64,000 bases of DNA from Candidatus Bathyarchaeota archaeon (GCA_026014545.1 JAOZIH010000001.1:273808-337807); one strand, 5' to 3'; counted from the stretch's first letter, positions 18,550 through 27,249 are shown. Translations and numbers: made by a program. The notes: generated by a model not told the origin, from the sequence alone.

Positions 18550-18957
18550 TTATGGCTCAATACGCTTTAACCCTTCAACTTTCTCGAAATCCTTGTCATA
18601 ACTAACAATTTCAACCACATTATTCTCCAAGGCAGTCGCAGCGTGAATCGCATCCCTAGGCTTCACCTGATATTTTTCCATAATTTCTTGTGCTCTTAAA
18701 ACAGTGCTTTTCTTAACGCCCACGAGTTTCAAATTTGGAAATGACAGAAACTTTCTACTCTGCTCGGCAGAAAGATTGAAACCAAAAATTTTACGAATAA
18801 CCCAAGCAATCTCATCCCAAGTAATTGTCGAAGTACAAACTTCAACAGCACCTTCGGCAACTTTAAGGAGAAACCCTTTAGACTTCTGTGCCTCAACTAC
18901 AACTTTAGCATCATACACAATGGGATACAGGAACACATTCGAGTCAATGTAAAGCAA
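18550..18957 (-). CDS. PIN-domain ribonuclease toxin (VapC-like)
   Basis: A ~135-residue PIN domain. The first acidic motif is LLYIDSNVFLYPIVYD, the middle acid is TWDEIAWV, and KPRDAIHAATAL and EIVSYDKDFEKV carry the last conserved acids. It should cleave RNA and be held in check by the adjacent AbrB protein. The frame is open to 18999, but the domain starts at TTG 18957, which overlaps the antitoxin 3' end by 14 nt. That coupling is typical of toxin-antitoxin pairs. Confidence 0.82.
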   Translation of the reverse strand: MLYIDSNVFLYPIVYDAKVVVEAQKSKGFLLKVAEGAVEVCTSTITWDEIAWVIRKIFGFNLSAEQSRKFLSFPNLKLVGVKKSTVLRAQEIMEKYQVKPRDAIHAATALENNVVEIVSYDKDFEKVEGLKRIEP

Positions 18958-19198
18958 ACCTGTCTTCAGCCTCTTGCTCAAGCAACACTTCCAAATCAAT
19001 TTTCTTAGTCAACTTCTGCCCAACCACTCGAGAGAAATCTTCCACGAAATCTTTAGGATCAACTTCTGAACGGATCACCACTTCTTTATCTCTAACCTCC
19101 ATAAGAACCTCGCCGCCCGGCAGAATCCCTACATACTCACGTACATCCTTAGGAATCACTATCTGCCCCTTCTGCCCAACTCGCCGCCTAATTCTCAA
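18944..19198 (-). CDS. AbrB/SpoVT-family antitoxin
   Basis: An 84-residue protein with the swapped-hairpin AbrB DNA-binding domain (RRVGQKGQIVIPKDVREYVGI, then GEVLMEVRDKEVVIR) and an acidic C-terminal tail (VEDFSRVVG, LEVLLEQEAEDR) suited to toxin binding. TTG start. It probably autoregulates the two-gene operon with the PIN toxin. Confidence 0.85.
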   Translation of the reverse strand: MRIRRRVGQKGQIVIPKDVREYVGILPGGEVLMEVRDKEVVIRSEVDPKDFVEDFSRVVGQKLTKKIDLEVLLEQEAEDRFALH

Positions 19199-19329
19199 AA
19201 CAAACCACCAAGAATGAAATAGTAAAACTTGGCTTTAAAACTTTTTCATACACTCATTTCCCACATATAAGCACGCATTTAACATTCGCAAATCACAGCC
19301 ACATTAAAAAGCGTAAATGCTAAACATAA

Positions 19330-19926
19330 CTAGTCAGAAACTGTCATGTTAAACCCTAAACTAACGAATCTCCCATGATACTGAAACCTACTCACGCCTT
19401 CATCATAAAGCCATAACTCAAAGAATAAGTAGCCCTTGAATGCATCTGTCTCAGCATCCCAAACTATAGTGCAATCACTTATATTCAATGCAACACCGTT
19501 CAGCCGCAAACCAGAGACCACAACCTGCTCCAATGATTCGTCATATTGATAGTCGAAAGAGAACGTTAACGGTATTTCCAAAATCTGCTCGTCAGCAACG
19601 AAAGCGGTAATGTTAAAGAGTGAGGGTAGGCTGCTTGGCGTGCGATTTTCAATAGGTCCGAAGCTTGCCGGCGCTGTTTGCGTCTGATTCCTAAACTTCA
19701 CCTGAACCACGTAATAGGCGCAGTGGCCTAAATGGTTGCTAATGCCCAAGTAAACAGTGTAATTCTCGCCGCGTGTAACATTGTAGGGATAATCTTCAGC
19801 CATGTGGTTCGCGTCTAGAAGCCAAAGCTCCGTGAAAAACTCTGTCCGCGGATAAACAAGCACCCTGCTGAGGGCTGGAGAAGCGATAAGCAAGGCTAAA
19901 ATGCCGACGACTATCCAGTAAAGCAC
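19330..19926 (-). CDS. DUF1616-like membrane-anchored extracellular protein
   Basis: A 198-residue protein with one N-terminal TM segment (LYWIVVGILALLIASPAL) and an extracytoplasmic beta-sandwich. EFFTELWLLDANHMAEDYPYN, TRGENYTVYLGISNH and YYVVQVKFRN match the C-terminal domain of archaeal DUF1616 proteins; the N-terminal multi-TM half of that family is absent here. Several N-x-S/T sequons. GTG start, 17 nt after hemL, so probably in its operon. Role unknown. Confidence 0.65.
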   Translation of the reverse strand: MLYWIVVGILALLIASPALSRVLVYPRTEFFTELWLLDANHMAEDYPYNVTRGENYTVYLGISNHLGHCAYYVVQVKFRNQTQTAPASFGPIENRTPSSLPSLFNITAFVADEQILEIPLTFSFDYQYDESLEQVVVSGLRLNGVALNISDCTIVWDAETDAFKGYLFFELWLYDEGVSRFQYHGRFVSLGFNMTVSD

Positions 19927-19943
19927 ACCGTATTCGCTTATTC

Positions 19944-21245
19944 TCAGTTGACAACGCCTCTCTCAAGTATGCTGAAAATGTACTCAACTGTTTTATCCAA
20001 GTCTGCGCTTGAATGTGCCGCCGAGATAAAGCACGTTTCAAACTGTGAGGGCGGAAGGAACACGCCTTCCCGTAGTAGCGAGTTGTGAAAACGCATATAT
20101 CTTGCGGCATCAGCCGTTTTTACACTTGCATAATCATAAACAGGCTTTTCAGTAAAGAATAATTGGAACATGGAAGCTACATGACTAACTTGAAGATTCA
20201 AACCAGCGTCCGCAACAGCCACCTTCAACGGTTCCACAATTGCTTGGCATTTAGCAGATAACTCCGCATAAAGGTCCCTTCCACTCTGCCGCAAATACTT
20301 CAACGTGGCCAAGCCTGCTGTGACGCTTATTGGATTTCCGCTGTAAGTTCCTGCCTGATACACTTTGCCTTCAGGCGCAATTATCCGCATAATCTCTTCT
20401 CTTCCCGCAAAAGCCGCAATCGGAAAACCGCCGCCAAGCACTTTACCAAGCGTCGTCATATCAGGCGTAACACCATAATATTCCTGCGCGCCGCCAAGCG
20501 CCATCCTAAAACCCGTAATAACCTCATCAAAAATCAAAACTACACCGTAAGCCTCAGTAACTTCCCGTAGCGTTTCCAGAAAGCCCTCCTGCGGCAGAAC
20601 CAAGCCAATATTGCCGATGACAGGCTCCACAATCACCGCGGCCAAATCCGCCCTATGCGCTTTTACGGCCGCCTCAAACGCCCCAGCATCGTTAAAGGGC
20701 ACAACAATCGTGTTCCTCCCAACCTCTTCGGGAACCCCAAGCGAGTTAGGCACACCGAAAGTCGTGGCGCCTGAACCAGCCTTCACCAGCACACTATCAT
20801 GCGCGCCGTGATAGCAGCCCTCAAACTTCAAAATCTTCCGCTTACCCGTATAGCCCCTCGCCGCCCTTAACGCGCTCATCGTGGCTTCCCCGCCAGTAGT
20901 CACCAAACGAACCATCTCAGCCGAAGGCACCACTTCGCAGATAAGCTCCGCCAACTCCACCTCCTGCTCCGAGGGAGTACCATACAACGAGCCATTCTCC
21001 AACTGTGCCCTAACTGCTTCAACAACACGAGGATGCGCATGCCCCAAAAGCAACGCACCATACGCCATGCAATAATCAATGTACTCATTACCATCCACAT
21101 CAAGCAAGCGCGAACCATAAGCTCGCTTAGTGAAAAAGGGATAAGGCTGAAACGCCCGAACAGGACTGTTAACGCCGCCAGGCATCAGCCGCTTAGCCCG
21201 CTCAAACAACTCCTCAGAACGCACCAAACGGCCCCAAACTCCCAT
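19944..21245 (-). CDS. hemL: Glutamate-1-semialdehyde 2,1-aminomutase
   Basis: PLP-dependent enzyme converting glutamate-1-semialdehyde to 5-aminolevulinate, the C5 route to tetrapyrroles. Signature SEELFERAKRLMPGGVNSPV at the N terminus, FEGCYHGAHD, LIFDEVITGFRM, and the PLP lysine in TTLGKVLGGGFPIAAFAG. Length ~433 residues, as expected. I start at ATG 21245, with GAGGG 8 nt upstream overlapping the preceding stop; the frame opens at 21260. No other heme gene is nearby. Cytoplasmic. Confidence 0.96.
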   Translation of the reverse strand: MGVWGRLVRSEELFERAKRLMPGGVNSPVRAFQPYPFFTKRAYGSRLLDVDGNEYIDYCMAYGALLLGHAHPRVVEAVRAQLENGSLYGTPSEQEVELAELICEVVPSAEMVRLVTTGGEATMSALRAARGYTGKRKILKFEGCYHGAHDSVLVKAGSGATTFGVPNSLGVPEEVGRNTIVVPFNDAGAFEAAVKAHRADLAAVIVEPVIGNIGLVLPQEGFLETLREVTEAYGVVLIFDEVITGFRMALGGAQEYYGVTPDMTTLGKVLGGGFPIAAFAGREEIMRIIAPEGKVYQAGTYSGNPISVTAGLATLKYLRQSGRDLYAELSAKCQAIVEPLKVAVADAGLNLQVSHVASMFQLFFTEKPVYDYASVKTADAARYMRFHNSLLREGVFLPPSQFETCFISAAHSSADLDKTVEYIFSILERGVVN

Positions 21246-21256
21246 TTTGTTATCCC

Positions 21257-21745
21257 TCAAGCTTTATTGGCTTGCGCTTCAGCCGCACGCTCTCTACGGC
21301 GCAAGAGAACCCAAATAGCGCTGCCAACGCCTAAAACAGCAAAAGTACCAGCAGACGAGCCGACAATATTAATCATAAAGTCCCGATTACGTTGCTCTGC
21401 AGCGGTCTCTTTTAAAGCATTAGCCTCAGCGACAAAATCGCTTAAGAGACGCTGACTCTGCACTGCAAGATCCTGCGCCGCATCGAAGTCACCAATGGAA
21501 TAGGTATATTCTGCACGCGAAATAAGCTCACCTGCATCGTTAAGAATCGCAGTTAACGCGGTTATGTTGGCTCCCGCGCTCTCCGCCTCTTTAGCCGCAC
21601 TATAGCAAGTGGCAATCTGCTCTTTAGCTGAAGCAATGGCTGCTGCAGCAGCAGTTTGATCTGCACGAGCCAGAGGAAAAAAGGGGCTTACCACAAGCAG
21701 CAGTATGCCTAAAGTAATAATTTTTTTACGCGCATCAATTGCCAA
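21257..21745 (-). CDS. Secreted, C-terminally membrane-anchored helical protein
   Basis: A 162-residue protein with a signal peptide (RKKIITLGILLLVVSPFFPLARA), an alanine-rich helical region (~30-115) likely to form a coiled coil, one C-terminal TM (~128-148) and a basic cytoplasmic end (RRRERAAEAQANKA). The arrangement resembles archaeal surface helper proteins with short anchors. No enzyme motif. Its stop codon touches the hemL ribosome-binding site, so it is likely co-transcribed with hemL. Confidence 0.6.
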   Translation of the reverse strand: MAIDARKKIITLGILLLVVSPFFPLARADQTAAAAAIASAKEQIATCYSAAKEAESAGANITALTAILNDAGELISRAEYTYSIGDFDAAQDLAVQSQRLLSDFVAEANALKETAAEQRNRDFMINIVGSSAGTFAVLGVGSAIWVLLRRRERAAEAQANKA

Positions 21746-21771
21746 TGCTCTCTACCCGCGAAAATAAGAGG

Positions 21772-22086
21772 TTATTTTCTTGAACATAAGGCTTCTAGAA
21801 CTTTTCTTTTGTCTTGAATTTCGTTCATTCGCTTCTCTAGGTATATGTAATCGCGTGAATACTCTTTGTAAGCCTCTAAAAACGCTTTCCCCTTATCAGT
21901 AAGCACGTAACACTGATCTTGACAATTAAACTCAATAAGCAATGCCTCACTAACTTCATTCAAATACTTCTGTAGAACTTGATAGCTTAAGTTTGCTTGA
22001 TACATAATTTGCGTCTTTTTGGCGTTCTGGCTGACCGCACGCAGAATATCAGCAATTATGTCTAGCCGACCTCTATAGCTACCCAA
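21772..22086 (-). CDS. Winged-helix DNA-binding protein (HTH_45-like)
   Basis: A 104-residue winged helix. LDIIADILRAVSQNAKKTQI, MYQANLSYQVLQKYLNEVSE (recognition helix) and YVLTDKGKAFLEAYKEY (wing) match the archaeal HTH_45/ArnR-like family, followed by a C-terminal coiled coil that may mediate dimerisation. TTG start with GGTGA. It heads the run of minus-strand genes ending in hemL and could regulate it. Confidence 0.8.
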   Translation of the reverse strand: MGSYRGRLDIIADILRAVSQNAKKTQIMYQANLSYQVLQKYLNEVSEALLIEFNCQDQCYVLTDKGKAFLEAYKEYSRDYIYLEKRMNEIQDKRKVLEALCSRK

Positions 22087-22149
22087 TTGGAATCACCGAA
22101 AAAACAGTGCAAAACAATAAAAAGCCAGAATAATAGAAAAACGGGAAGT

Positions 22150-22539
22150 CTACAGGTGCAGCCAGCCTCTTCCGCCCTTCTTCAGCTGCTGCTTCGGCTT
22201 TTGCTCTTCTTCACGGTAAAGCTGCGCACGCTTTCCTCGGCTGCGCTGCTGTTGACTTGTGATGTTTGTTTTTATGAATTTGGTCCATCCGCCAATTTGA
22301 GGCGGCGGAGGAATATAGCGATCAGCATTAGCGATTTGGTACTGCTCCAAAATTTCTCTGAAACTCAAGGCCTTATAATCTTTCGTGGCGTGAATTATGA
22401 GGCCTCTTTCAACAAAAAGATAGCGGTAATCAGCTGTGGCGATGCCCTCAGCGCGCACCTTATCGTCTAAGCGTTCGCTCCAGAGCCGTTTCCATTCAAT
22501 CTTGAGGGTTTCAACCAGCTCCTTATCATTAAGACTCAA
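22150..22539 (-). CDS. Hypothetical protein with basic low-complexity tail
   Basis: A 129-residue protein with no family I recognise. Residues ~1-75 are well ordered (KELVETLKIEWKRLWSERLD, YRYLFVERGLIIHATKDY) and the last ~40 are rich in Gln, Lys and Arg (QQQRSRGKRAQ, KPKQQLKKGGRG), suggesting nucleic acid binding. TTG start with GGGAGGG 10 nt upstream. Divergent from the CBS gene over a 293-bp AT-rich intergenic region. Confidence 0.5.
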   Translation of the reverse strand: MSLNDKELVETLKIEWKRLWSERLDDKVRAEGIATADYRYLFVERGLIIHATKDYKALSFREILEQYQIANADRYIPPPPQIGGWTKFIKTNITSQQQRSRGKRAQLYREEEQKPKQQLKKGGRGWLHL

Positions 22540-22832
22540 CTGTATTCAATCCCTCCCTGATAGGAGCGGATAAGAACAATAGCATCCTCAGCACTCTTCT
22601 TACCGCGCTGCTCCTCCTTTCTCTCAGTCTCCTTTCCTAAGACCCATTATATAAACAATACAGAATGAAACATCTATACAATTTATCTAGAACATTCATA
22701 TATTTTTCTATCCTAAGCATTTGAATCATCTAGAAAACCCAAACAAATTTTAATGAAAACCCGGGCACGGCAGCGGCATCCTTGAATGTTTAAATTACAC
22801 TACGCCAATAACCAATTGAGAGGAAGAAAAAT
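22540..22832. promoter_or_regulatory. Divergent promoter region
   Basis: 293 bp without a gene. It must hold promoters for the minus-strand hypothetical gene and the plus-strand CBS gene. TTTAAATT near 22790 is a TATA candidate for the CBS gene, and GAGAGG sits 8 nt before its ATG. TCTAGAA/TCTAGAAA occurs twice (near 22687 and 22729). Nothing else was recognised. Confidence 0.35.
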
Positions 22833-24002
22833 ATGAACCCGATTTCTGTAAAAGATGTCTTCTCAAAAGTCTACGCCACAGTCCATGAAAATGACCCGCT
22901 TTCCCGATGTTTGGAGCTGTTCAAAAAAGAGATGCCGCCGGTCCTCGCGGTTCTAGACGACAAAAGCAAGTATGTAGGCGTAATCACGCGAAGATGGATT
23001 ATAAGGTCAAGGCTGGATCCAGCAGCGAAAGTGAAAAGCCTAATGCGGACAGCACCCAAAGTCTCGCCTGAAACGTCTCTCAGCAAAGCAGCTGGGCTAA
23101 TGATTGAAAGTGGCATCAGGCAGCTACCGGTCTTCGAGAAAAATAAGCTGTTAGGTTTCGTGACCGATGAACATATCATCCACGGCGCTGTAACCCAAGA
23201 ATGGGGCAATACCCCAATAGAGAGAATAATGACTCGAGCGCCACACACCATTGAGGCACATCGCTCCGTAGGCGCCGTGCTTAGTCTGATGAGGGAACAG
23301 GGAATTTCGCATGTCCCAGTAATCGACGATGGAAAACTCGCGGGAATCATAAGCATCCAAGACATAATAGAGCATATTTTCATGCCGCAGCGCCGCCAGA
23401 CACTCGGCGAAATCATAGGTGAGAAAGTGCCAATAATACGCGTGCCAGCAAAGGGCATAATGCGCAAGCCAGTAATCACTGTTTCGCCGTCAACAACGCT
23501 GAGAGAAGCTGAAAAGAAAATGCACGACTTCGACATCGCATGCCTTGTCGTAACAGAAAATGAAAAAATAGTGGGCATAGTAACCAAACTTGACTTCCTC
23601 GAGCCCATATCCCAAATGGAGGCGGAGGAGAAGAAGCTTACAATGCAGTTCGGAGTAAAAGGCATAGCCATAAACCCCGACCAGCAGGGCTTCATAATGG
23701 CGGAGTTCGACTCCTTCGCACGCAAATACCAAGAGGCACTCGAAGCGGGAACACTATTCGTCTACATGAAAACCCATGGCACAAGCCACAAGGGAATACC
23801 GCTTATTCACTGCCGCATGCATCTGAAAACGGTGAAGGGCGCCTTTGTAAGCTCCAGCGAAGGCTATGGAGTAGAGTCATCATTCCGCGTAGCATTAGAC
23901 CGACTTGACAGGAGACTTTTAAGAAGCAAAGAGCTAGCCACCAACCCAAAGTATGTCAGCGCTTATCTACAGAAAATGGGTATCCCAGAAGAAGAGCTAT
24001 AA
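22833..24002 (+). CDS. Four-CBS protein with HPF/RaiA-like C-terminal domain
   Basis: A 389-residue cytoplasmic protein. Four CBS motifs cover residues ~1-275 (VKSLMRTAPKVSPETSLS, IERIMTRAPHTIEAH, ISHVPVIDDGKLAGIISIQD, AKGIMRKPVITVSPSTTL) and should bind adenine nucleotides. Residues ~290-375 (FIMAEFDSFARKY, IHCRMHLKT, VESSFRVALDRLDRRLL) have the beta-alpha pattern and basic surface of HPF/RaiA ribosome hibernation factors. The combination suggests an energy-sensing ribosome-binding protein. The CBS part is certain; the HPF part is inferred from pattern. Monocistronic, with GAGAGG before the ATG. Confidence 0.8.
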   Translation: MNPISVKDVFSKVYATVHENDPLSRCLELFKKEMPPVLAVLDDKSKYVGVITRRWIIRSRLDPAAKVKSLMRTAPKVSPETSLSKAAGLMIESGIRQLPVFEKNKLLGFVTDEHIIHGAVTQEWGNTPIERIMTRAPHTIEAHRSVGAVLSLMREQGISHVPVIDDGKLAGIISIQDIIEHIFMPQRRQTLGEIIGEKVPIIRVPAKGIMRKPVITVSPSTTLREAEKKMHDFDIACLVVTENEKIVGIVTKLDFLEPISQMEAEEKKLTMQFGVKGIAINPDQQGFIMAEFDSFARKYQEALEAGTLFVYMKTHGTSHKGIPLIHCRMHLKTVKGAFVSSSEGYGVESSFRVALDRLDRRLLRSKELATNPKYVSAYLQKMGIPEEEL

Positions 24003-24086
24003 GCACAAGCACCCTTTTCCATTTTTAAATTAACCAAAAATGAAAACGCAAGCAATCTCAAACGCTCTTCACAAGAAAACGTAAGC

Positions 24087-24905
24087 TTAAAAGCGGATTC
24101 TTTTGCCGTCGAAATCAAGTTTTGAAACGCCAAGCTCATCTTTAACCTCGCGCAGCTGCGTAGCGTTGAAAACTGGCCCGTCCTTGCAGACGCGATATTT
24201 GCCTATCATGCAGCTTCCGCATAAGCCTAAGCCGCAGCGCATCAGCCGCTCAAGGCTGGCTTCTATTGGGATTACATACTTTTCTGCTATGAGGAAAATT
24301 TGGCGTACCATGGGCTCTGGCCCGCAAGCATAAATCATGTCAAAATTTTCCTTTTTGAGCAATGTTTCCACAGGCTCGGTTGCCAAGCATTTGAGGCCAT
24401 AGCTACCATCTTCCGTTGCCGCTATCATGCTCTTCGCTGTGCATAAGGCCGTGAACTGGTCAAGAAATAGCAGTTCGCTTTTTGTTTTTGCACCCATAAC
24501 AAGCGCTAAACGTTTAGCTCTTGCAGACAGTCTCTTGGCTAAGAATAACAACGGTGCGACACCGGTTCCGCCGCCGACCAATAAAACGCGTCCAGGGGTT
24601 TCTGTGAAGTAGCTACCGAATGGCCCTCGCACGCCAACTTTATCTCCAACTTTCATGCCATGCAACGCACATGTTGCCTCGCCGACTGCTTTGACGGCAA
24701 CGGAAACTTCGCCTTTTTCAACATTCATGATGCTCAGCGGAATCTCGTCTACGCCTGGTATCCAGATCATTATGAACTGACCTGGCCTAGCTTTTGCACA
24801 TAATTTATCCTTGAAGGTGAAAGTTTTAACGGTGGGACTTTCAACGCGGACGCTGGAAACGCGTGTAACGCGTAGAGTGTTAGCTGCGGTGAGCAAGACC
24901 GACAA
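24087..24905 (-). CDS. pyrK: Dihydroorotate dehydrogenase electron-transfer subunit
   Basis: A 272-residue FAD and [2Fe-2S] protein that passes electrons from PyrD to NAD. The FAD site is ARPGQFIMIWIPG (~40), the NAD-binding loop is VLLVGGGTGVAPLL, and the iron-sulfur cysteines are in RCGLGLCGSCMIGKYRVC (~225-242). Full length. It overlaps pyrD by 26 nt, and with it forms class 1B dihydroorotate dehydrogenase of pyrimidine synthesis. Confidence 0.95.
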   Translation of the reverse strand: MSVLLTAANTLRVTRVSSVRVESPTVKTFTFKDKLCAKARPGQFIMIWIPGVDEIPLSIMNVEKGEVSVAVKAVGEATCALHGMKVGDKVGVRGPFGSYFTETPGRVLLVGGGTGVAPLLFLAKRLSARAKRLALVMGAKTKSELLFLDQFTALCTAKSMIAATEDGSYGLKCLATEPVETLLKKENFDMIYACGPEPMVRQIFLIAEKYVIPIEASLERLMRCGLGLCGSCMIGKYRVCKDGPVFNATQLREVKDELGVSKLDFDGKRIRF

Positions 24906-25800
24906 GATCCTTCACACTCTCAAGTTTCTTCTTTCTTAAATAGGCGCTTACGCCGCGATTAATAGCCTTAAACACGGCTGGGCTTTTTAGCGCAACAGCG
25001 GTGCCTACTTGAACGGCGGATGCACCTGCAAGCAGGAATTCAACAGCGTCGCGCCAGTCGGTTATGCCGCCACAGCCGATCAATGGAATTTTTACCTTCT
25101 CGTAGAGATCATAAACGCATCGTAAAGCTATGGGTTTTATTGCTGGACCTGAAAGCCCACCACGCTTATTGCTCAGAATCGGCCGGGCAGTCTCAATGTC
25201 TATGGCCATGGCGCGAAGAGTATTTATTGCCGTCAAGGCGTCTGCGCCTGCATCTGCTGCAGCCTCAGCCAATTCGGCAATGTCAGTTACATTTGGCGAA
25301 AGTTTGACAATAACTGGCTTGCCCACTACAGCCTTGACTTTTCTGACAACTTCAACAAGAACTTCAGGGTTTTGCCCGATTTCTACCCCTGTTTCTTTAA
25401 CATGCGGACAGGAAACATTAAGCTCCACAGCATCGGCACCAGCCTCAACGGCTCTGCGGGCTGTTTCCGCGTATTCCTCAGCCGAAAAACCATAAACGCT
25501 CACGATAAGAGGCACGGTTAAAAGGGCCTTGGCTTGTCGGATTTCGCTGGCGTAAGCGTCTATTCCAGGATTTGGCAGGCCCATGGCATTTATGAGCCCA
25601 CATTTCGTTTGGACCACCGTCGGATTTGAGTATCCACTACGCGGCTTCAGCCCAATAGATTTTGTTACAACGGCGCCAACGCCATTTTCAGCGATGCTCT
25701 GTAGAGAGGCAGAAGTATAACCGAGAATGCCAGACGCCAAAATAACAGGGTTTTTGAGTTGTAGACCAGCGATGTTTATGCTTAGTGAGTTACCACGCAA
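24880..25800 (-). CDS. pyrD: Dihydroorotate dehydrogenase, catalytic subunit (class 1B)
   Basis: A 306-residue FMN TIM-barrel enzyme that oxidises dihydroorotate to orotate. LKNPVILASGILGY at the N terminus, the class 1 catalytic cysteine in ELNVSCPH (~130), VKLSPNVTDI, and the FMN phosphate site GCGGITDWRDAVEFLLAGA. TTG start with AAGGAGA at ideal spacing. The TnpB element upstream leaves 156 bp between its right end and this start. Confidence 0.96.
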   Translation of the reverse strand: MRGNSLSINIAGLQLKNPVILASGILGYTSASLQSIAENGVGAVVTKSIGLKPRSGYSNPTVVQTKCGLINAMGLPNPGIDAYASEIRQAKALLTVPLIVSVYGFSAEEYAETARRAVEAGADAVELNVSCPHVKETGVEIGQNPEVLVEVVRKVKAVVGKPVIVKLSPNVTDIAELAEAAADAGADALTAINTLRAMAIDIETARPILSNKRGGLSGPAIKPIALRCVYDLYEKVKIPLIGCGGITDWRDAVEFLLAGASAVQVGTAVALKSPAVFKAINRGVSAYLRKKKLESVKDLVGLAHRS

Positions 25801-25956
25801 TTGCTTGTCTCCTTTTCGCTTGAATACAATCCTTTTTTAACTTCAACGAGAAGGATCAGTGTACTGGTTAATTTAAGAGTTAATGGCTGCCGTAAATTTA
25901 GCTTTTTCCTAATCAATCAAAAGAGCATAGAATTCCAACTAAGCGTTTAAGAGTGT

Positions 25957-26140
25957 GTGAACTACCCCACCCTTACGGATGGGGCTTCCAGCTTAGGCTG
26001 GTTATGGGCTGGTTCACACGTTCAGCCCCGTGGATGGGCATATAGCTCATCCACCTCTCAAATTTTTTAGCAACATTGATGGCTCCGTTTAGGTCAGCGC
26101 TATATTCTCCGCAGTGAGCGCAGACAAACAAGCCCTGAGT
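25957..26140 (-). ncRNA. Predicted omega RNA at the 3' end of TnpB copy 1
   Basis: TnpB proteins use an RNA made from the 3' end of their own gene plus the element right end, with a guide taken from flanking DNA. Here the right end forms a hairpin (CCCCA / TGGGG, 25965-25983) and ends in GTAGTTCAC at 25957. The guide would be 25956 down to about 25937, on the pyrD side. The 5' limit is a guess. Confidence 0.4.
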
Positions 26141-27016
26141 TTCGCGTTTCCCCTCACACCCGCAGACATGACACGTTATTGAAGTATAGGCTTCGCTTGT
26201 GGTTATGACTGGAATCCCCACAAGCATAGCTTTATACTCTATCATTTTCGTTAGGCGATAATACGGCATATTGCTGACTATTCTGTTTAGGCGTTTACCT
26301 TTGCCGTTAACTCGCTGCCTTATTCCCTTGAGGTCTCCCAAAACTATGTAAGAGTTGGTTGCAAGGGCGAGGTTGACTATCCTTTTACTGACTCGGTGGA
26401 GGATGACGTTAACCATCCTTCTTTCCTTGCCTCCAACTCTCTTCACGACTTGAGTTAGACCTCTCTCTTGAAGCCTTCTACGGAGCCATGCATAATGGCG
26501 CCTTACTCCCCTAATTTCCTTACCGTAGAATAGGGCTTTCATCACGCTTCCATTCTGCCAAAGCACCGCAGTGGCAACGAAGCGCTCGCCCAAATCCACG
26601 CTTAGAATAGAGAAGCATTCTCGCACGGGCGGAGCTGGAAACTCGAAGGTTAACATGGCAATGTAGCGGTCTTTTCTCTTAACTATTTTGCTTTCGCATA
26701 GTTTAGCGTTTTCTGGAAACTCTCTGTGAGGTTTGACTGGAACCTTAATTCCTCCCCTTACGCCATAGACTGGAATCTTCAAAAACCAAAATGCCTTAGC
26801 CCTCCTAAGGTTAATTAAGTCGTTTCTCAAGCTAAGAGGATACTCTTTATGCTTAACTCTTCGATAGTATCTAAGAGCTTGGTGCTTATTCGCCGAATAC
26901 AACGGAACAGTCTTGTCTCCCCTAAGAAACTTCTGAAGGTTAGAGTATTCCCTATCCAACAACTCTTTTTTCCTTCGAGTCAGCCCAACAACGCCCGCTT
27001 GGATAGTCAACCTCAT
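25973..27016 (-). CDS. tnpB: TnpB RNA-guided nuclease homologue, copy 1
   Basis: A 347-residue TnpB. RuvC-I Asp is in SVDLGERFVATAV. The RuvC-II position reads YIVLGDLKGIR, with Gly where Glu is usual and an Asp next to it. RuvC-III Asp is in YSADLNGAINVAKK, after the zinc ribbon CHVC...CAHC. The N-terminal wedge region is short and Arg/Lys-rich. It lies directly upstream of pyrD on the same strand. Very similar to the copy at 41691-42782, differing mainly at the C terminus. Confidence 0.9.
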   Translation of the reverse strand: MRLTIQAGVVGLTRRKKELLDREYSNLQKFLRGDKTVPLYSANKHQALRYYRRVKHKEYPLSLRNDLINLRRAKAFWFLKIPVYGVRGGIKVPVKPHREFPENAKLCESKIVKRKDRYIAMLTFEFPAPPVRECFSILSVDLGERFVATAVLWQNGSVMKALFYGKEIRGVRRHYAWLRRRLQERGLTQVVKRVGGKERRMVNVILHRVSKRIVNLALATNSYIVLGDLKGIRQRVNGKGKRLNRIVSNMPYYRLTKMIEYKAMLVGIPVITTSEAYTSITCHVCGCEGKRETQGLFVCAHCGEYSADLNGAINVAKKFERWMSYMPIHGAERVNQPITSLSWKPHP

Positions 27017-27207
27017 AGCAAACTTTGACTAATGGTTTGAAAAATTTAAGTCTTACAACAATTCATCCCCGCCCCTTCGGACGGGGTCTTCTTGCGAGGT
27101 AAAGATAAAATGCAGGCTCTGTTCTATTGTGGTATTTTGTGGGAATATGACTTAGAAGCCAGGGGGATAGCTTTTCTACAAGTTTTAATATGCGGCAAGG
27201 TTTAAAT

Positions 27208-27234
27208 GTGTAAACATCGTTTTATATTGTATAC
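27208..27234 (+). promoter_or_regulatory. TATA box and GTATAC operator of the DUF3368 toxin-antitoxin operon
   Basis: TTTTATATT (27220-27228) is 22-30 nt upstream of the ATG, implying a leaderless transcript. It is overlapped by GTATAC (27229-27234), with a degenerate GTAAAC at 27210. The same GTATAC and a following TTAGTTGA occur upstream of the paralogous antitoxin at 31909, which suggests autoregulation by the antitoxin. Confidence 0.5.
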
Positions 27235-27249
27235 GGCGGTTTAGTTGAA

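Larger units (their letters stand above)
25957..27104 (-). mobile_element. TnpB-only IS200/IS605-type element, copy 1
   Basis: Boundaries come from comparison with the copy at 41726-42871. Shared sequence starts just after TTTAT (minus strand; plus-strand ATAAA at 27105-27109) and ends at TTCAC. Length is 1148 bp against 1146 bp for the other copy. Both ends carry subterminal hairpins: CCCCG / CGGGG near 27067-27086 at the left end and CCCCA / TGGGG at the right. No tnpA and no target duplication, as expected for this superfamily. Confidence 0.75.

Noticed and set aside
19796-20110. 104-codon minus-strand frame across hemL and the DUF1616-like gene
   Set aside because: Overlaps two well-supported genes on the same strand in another frame, with no domain.
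22871-23725. 284-codon minus-strand frame
   Set aside because: Antisense shadow of the CBS gene; Ser/Met/Cys-rich translation with no fold pattern.
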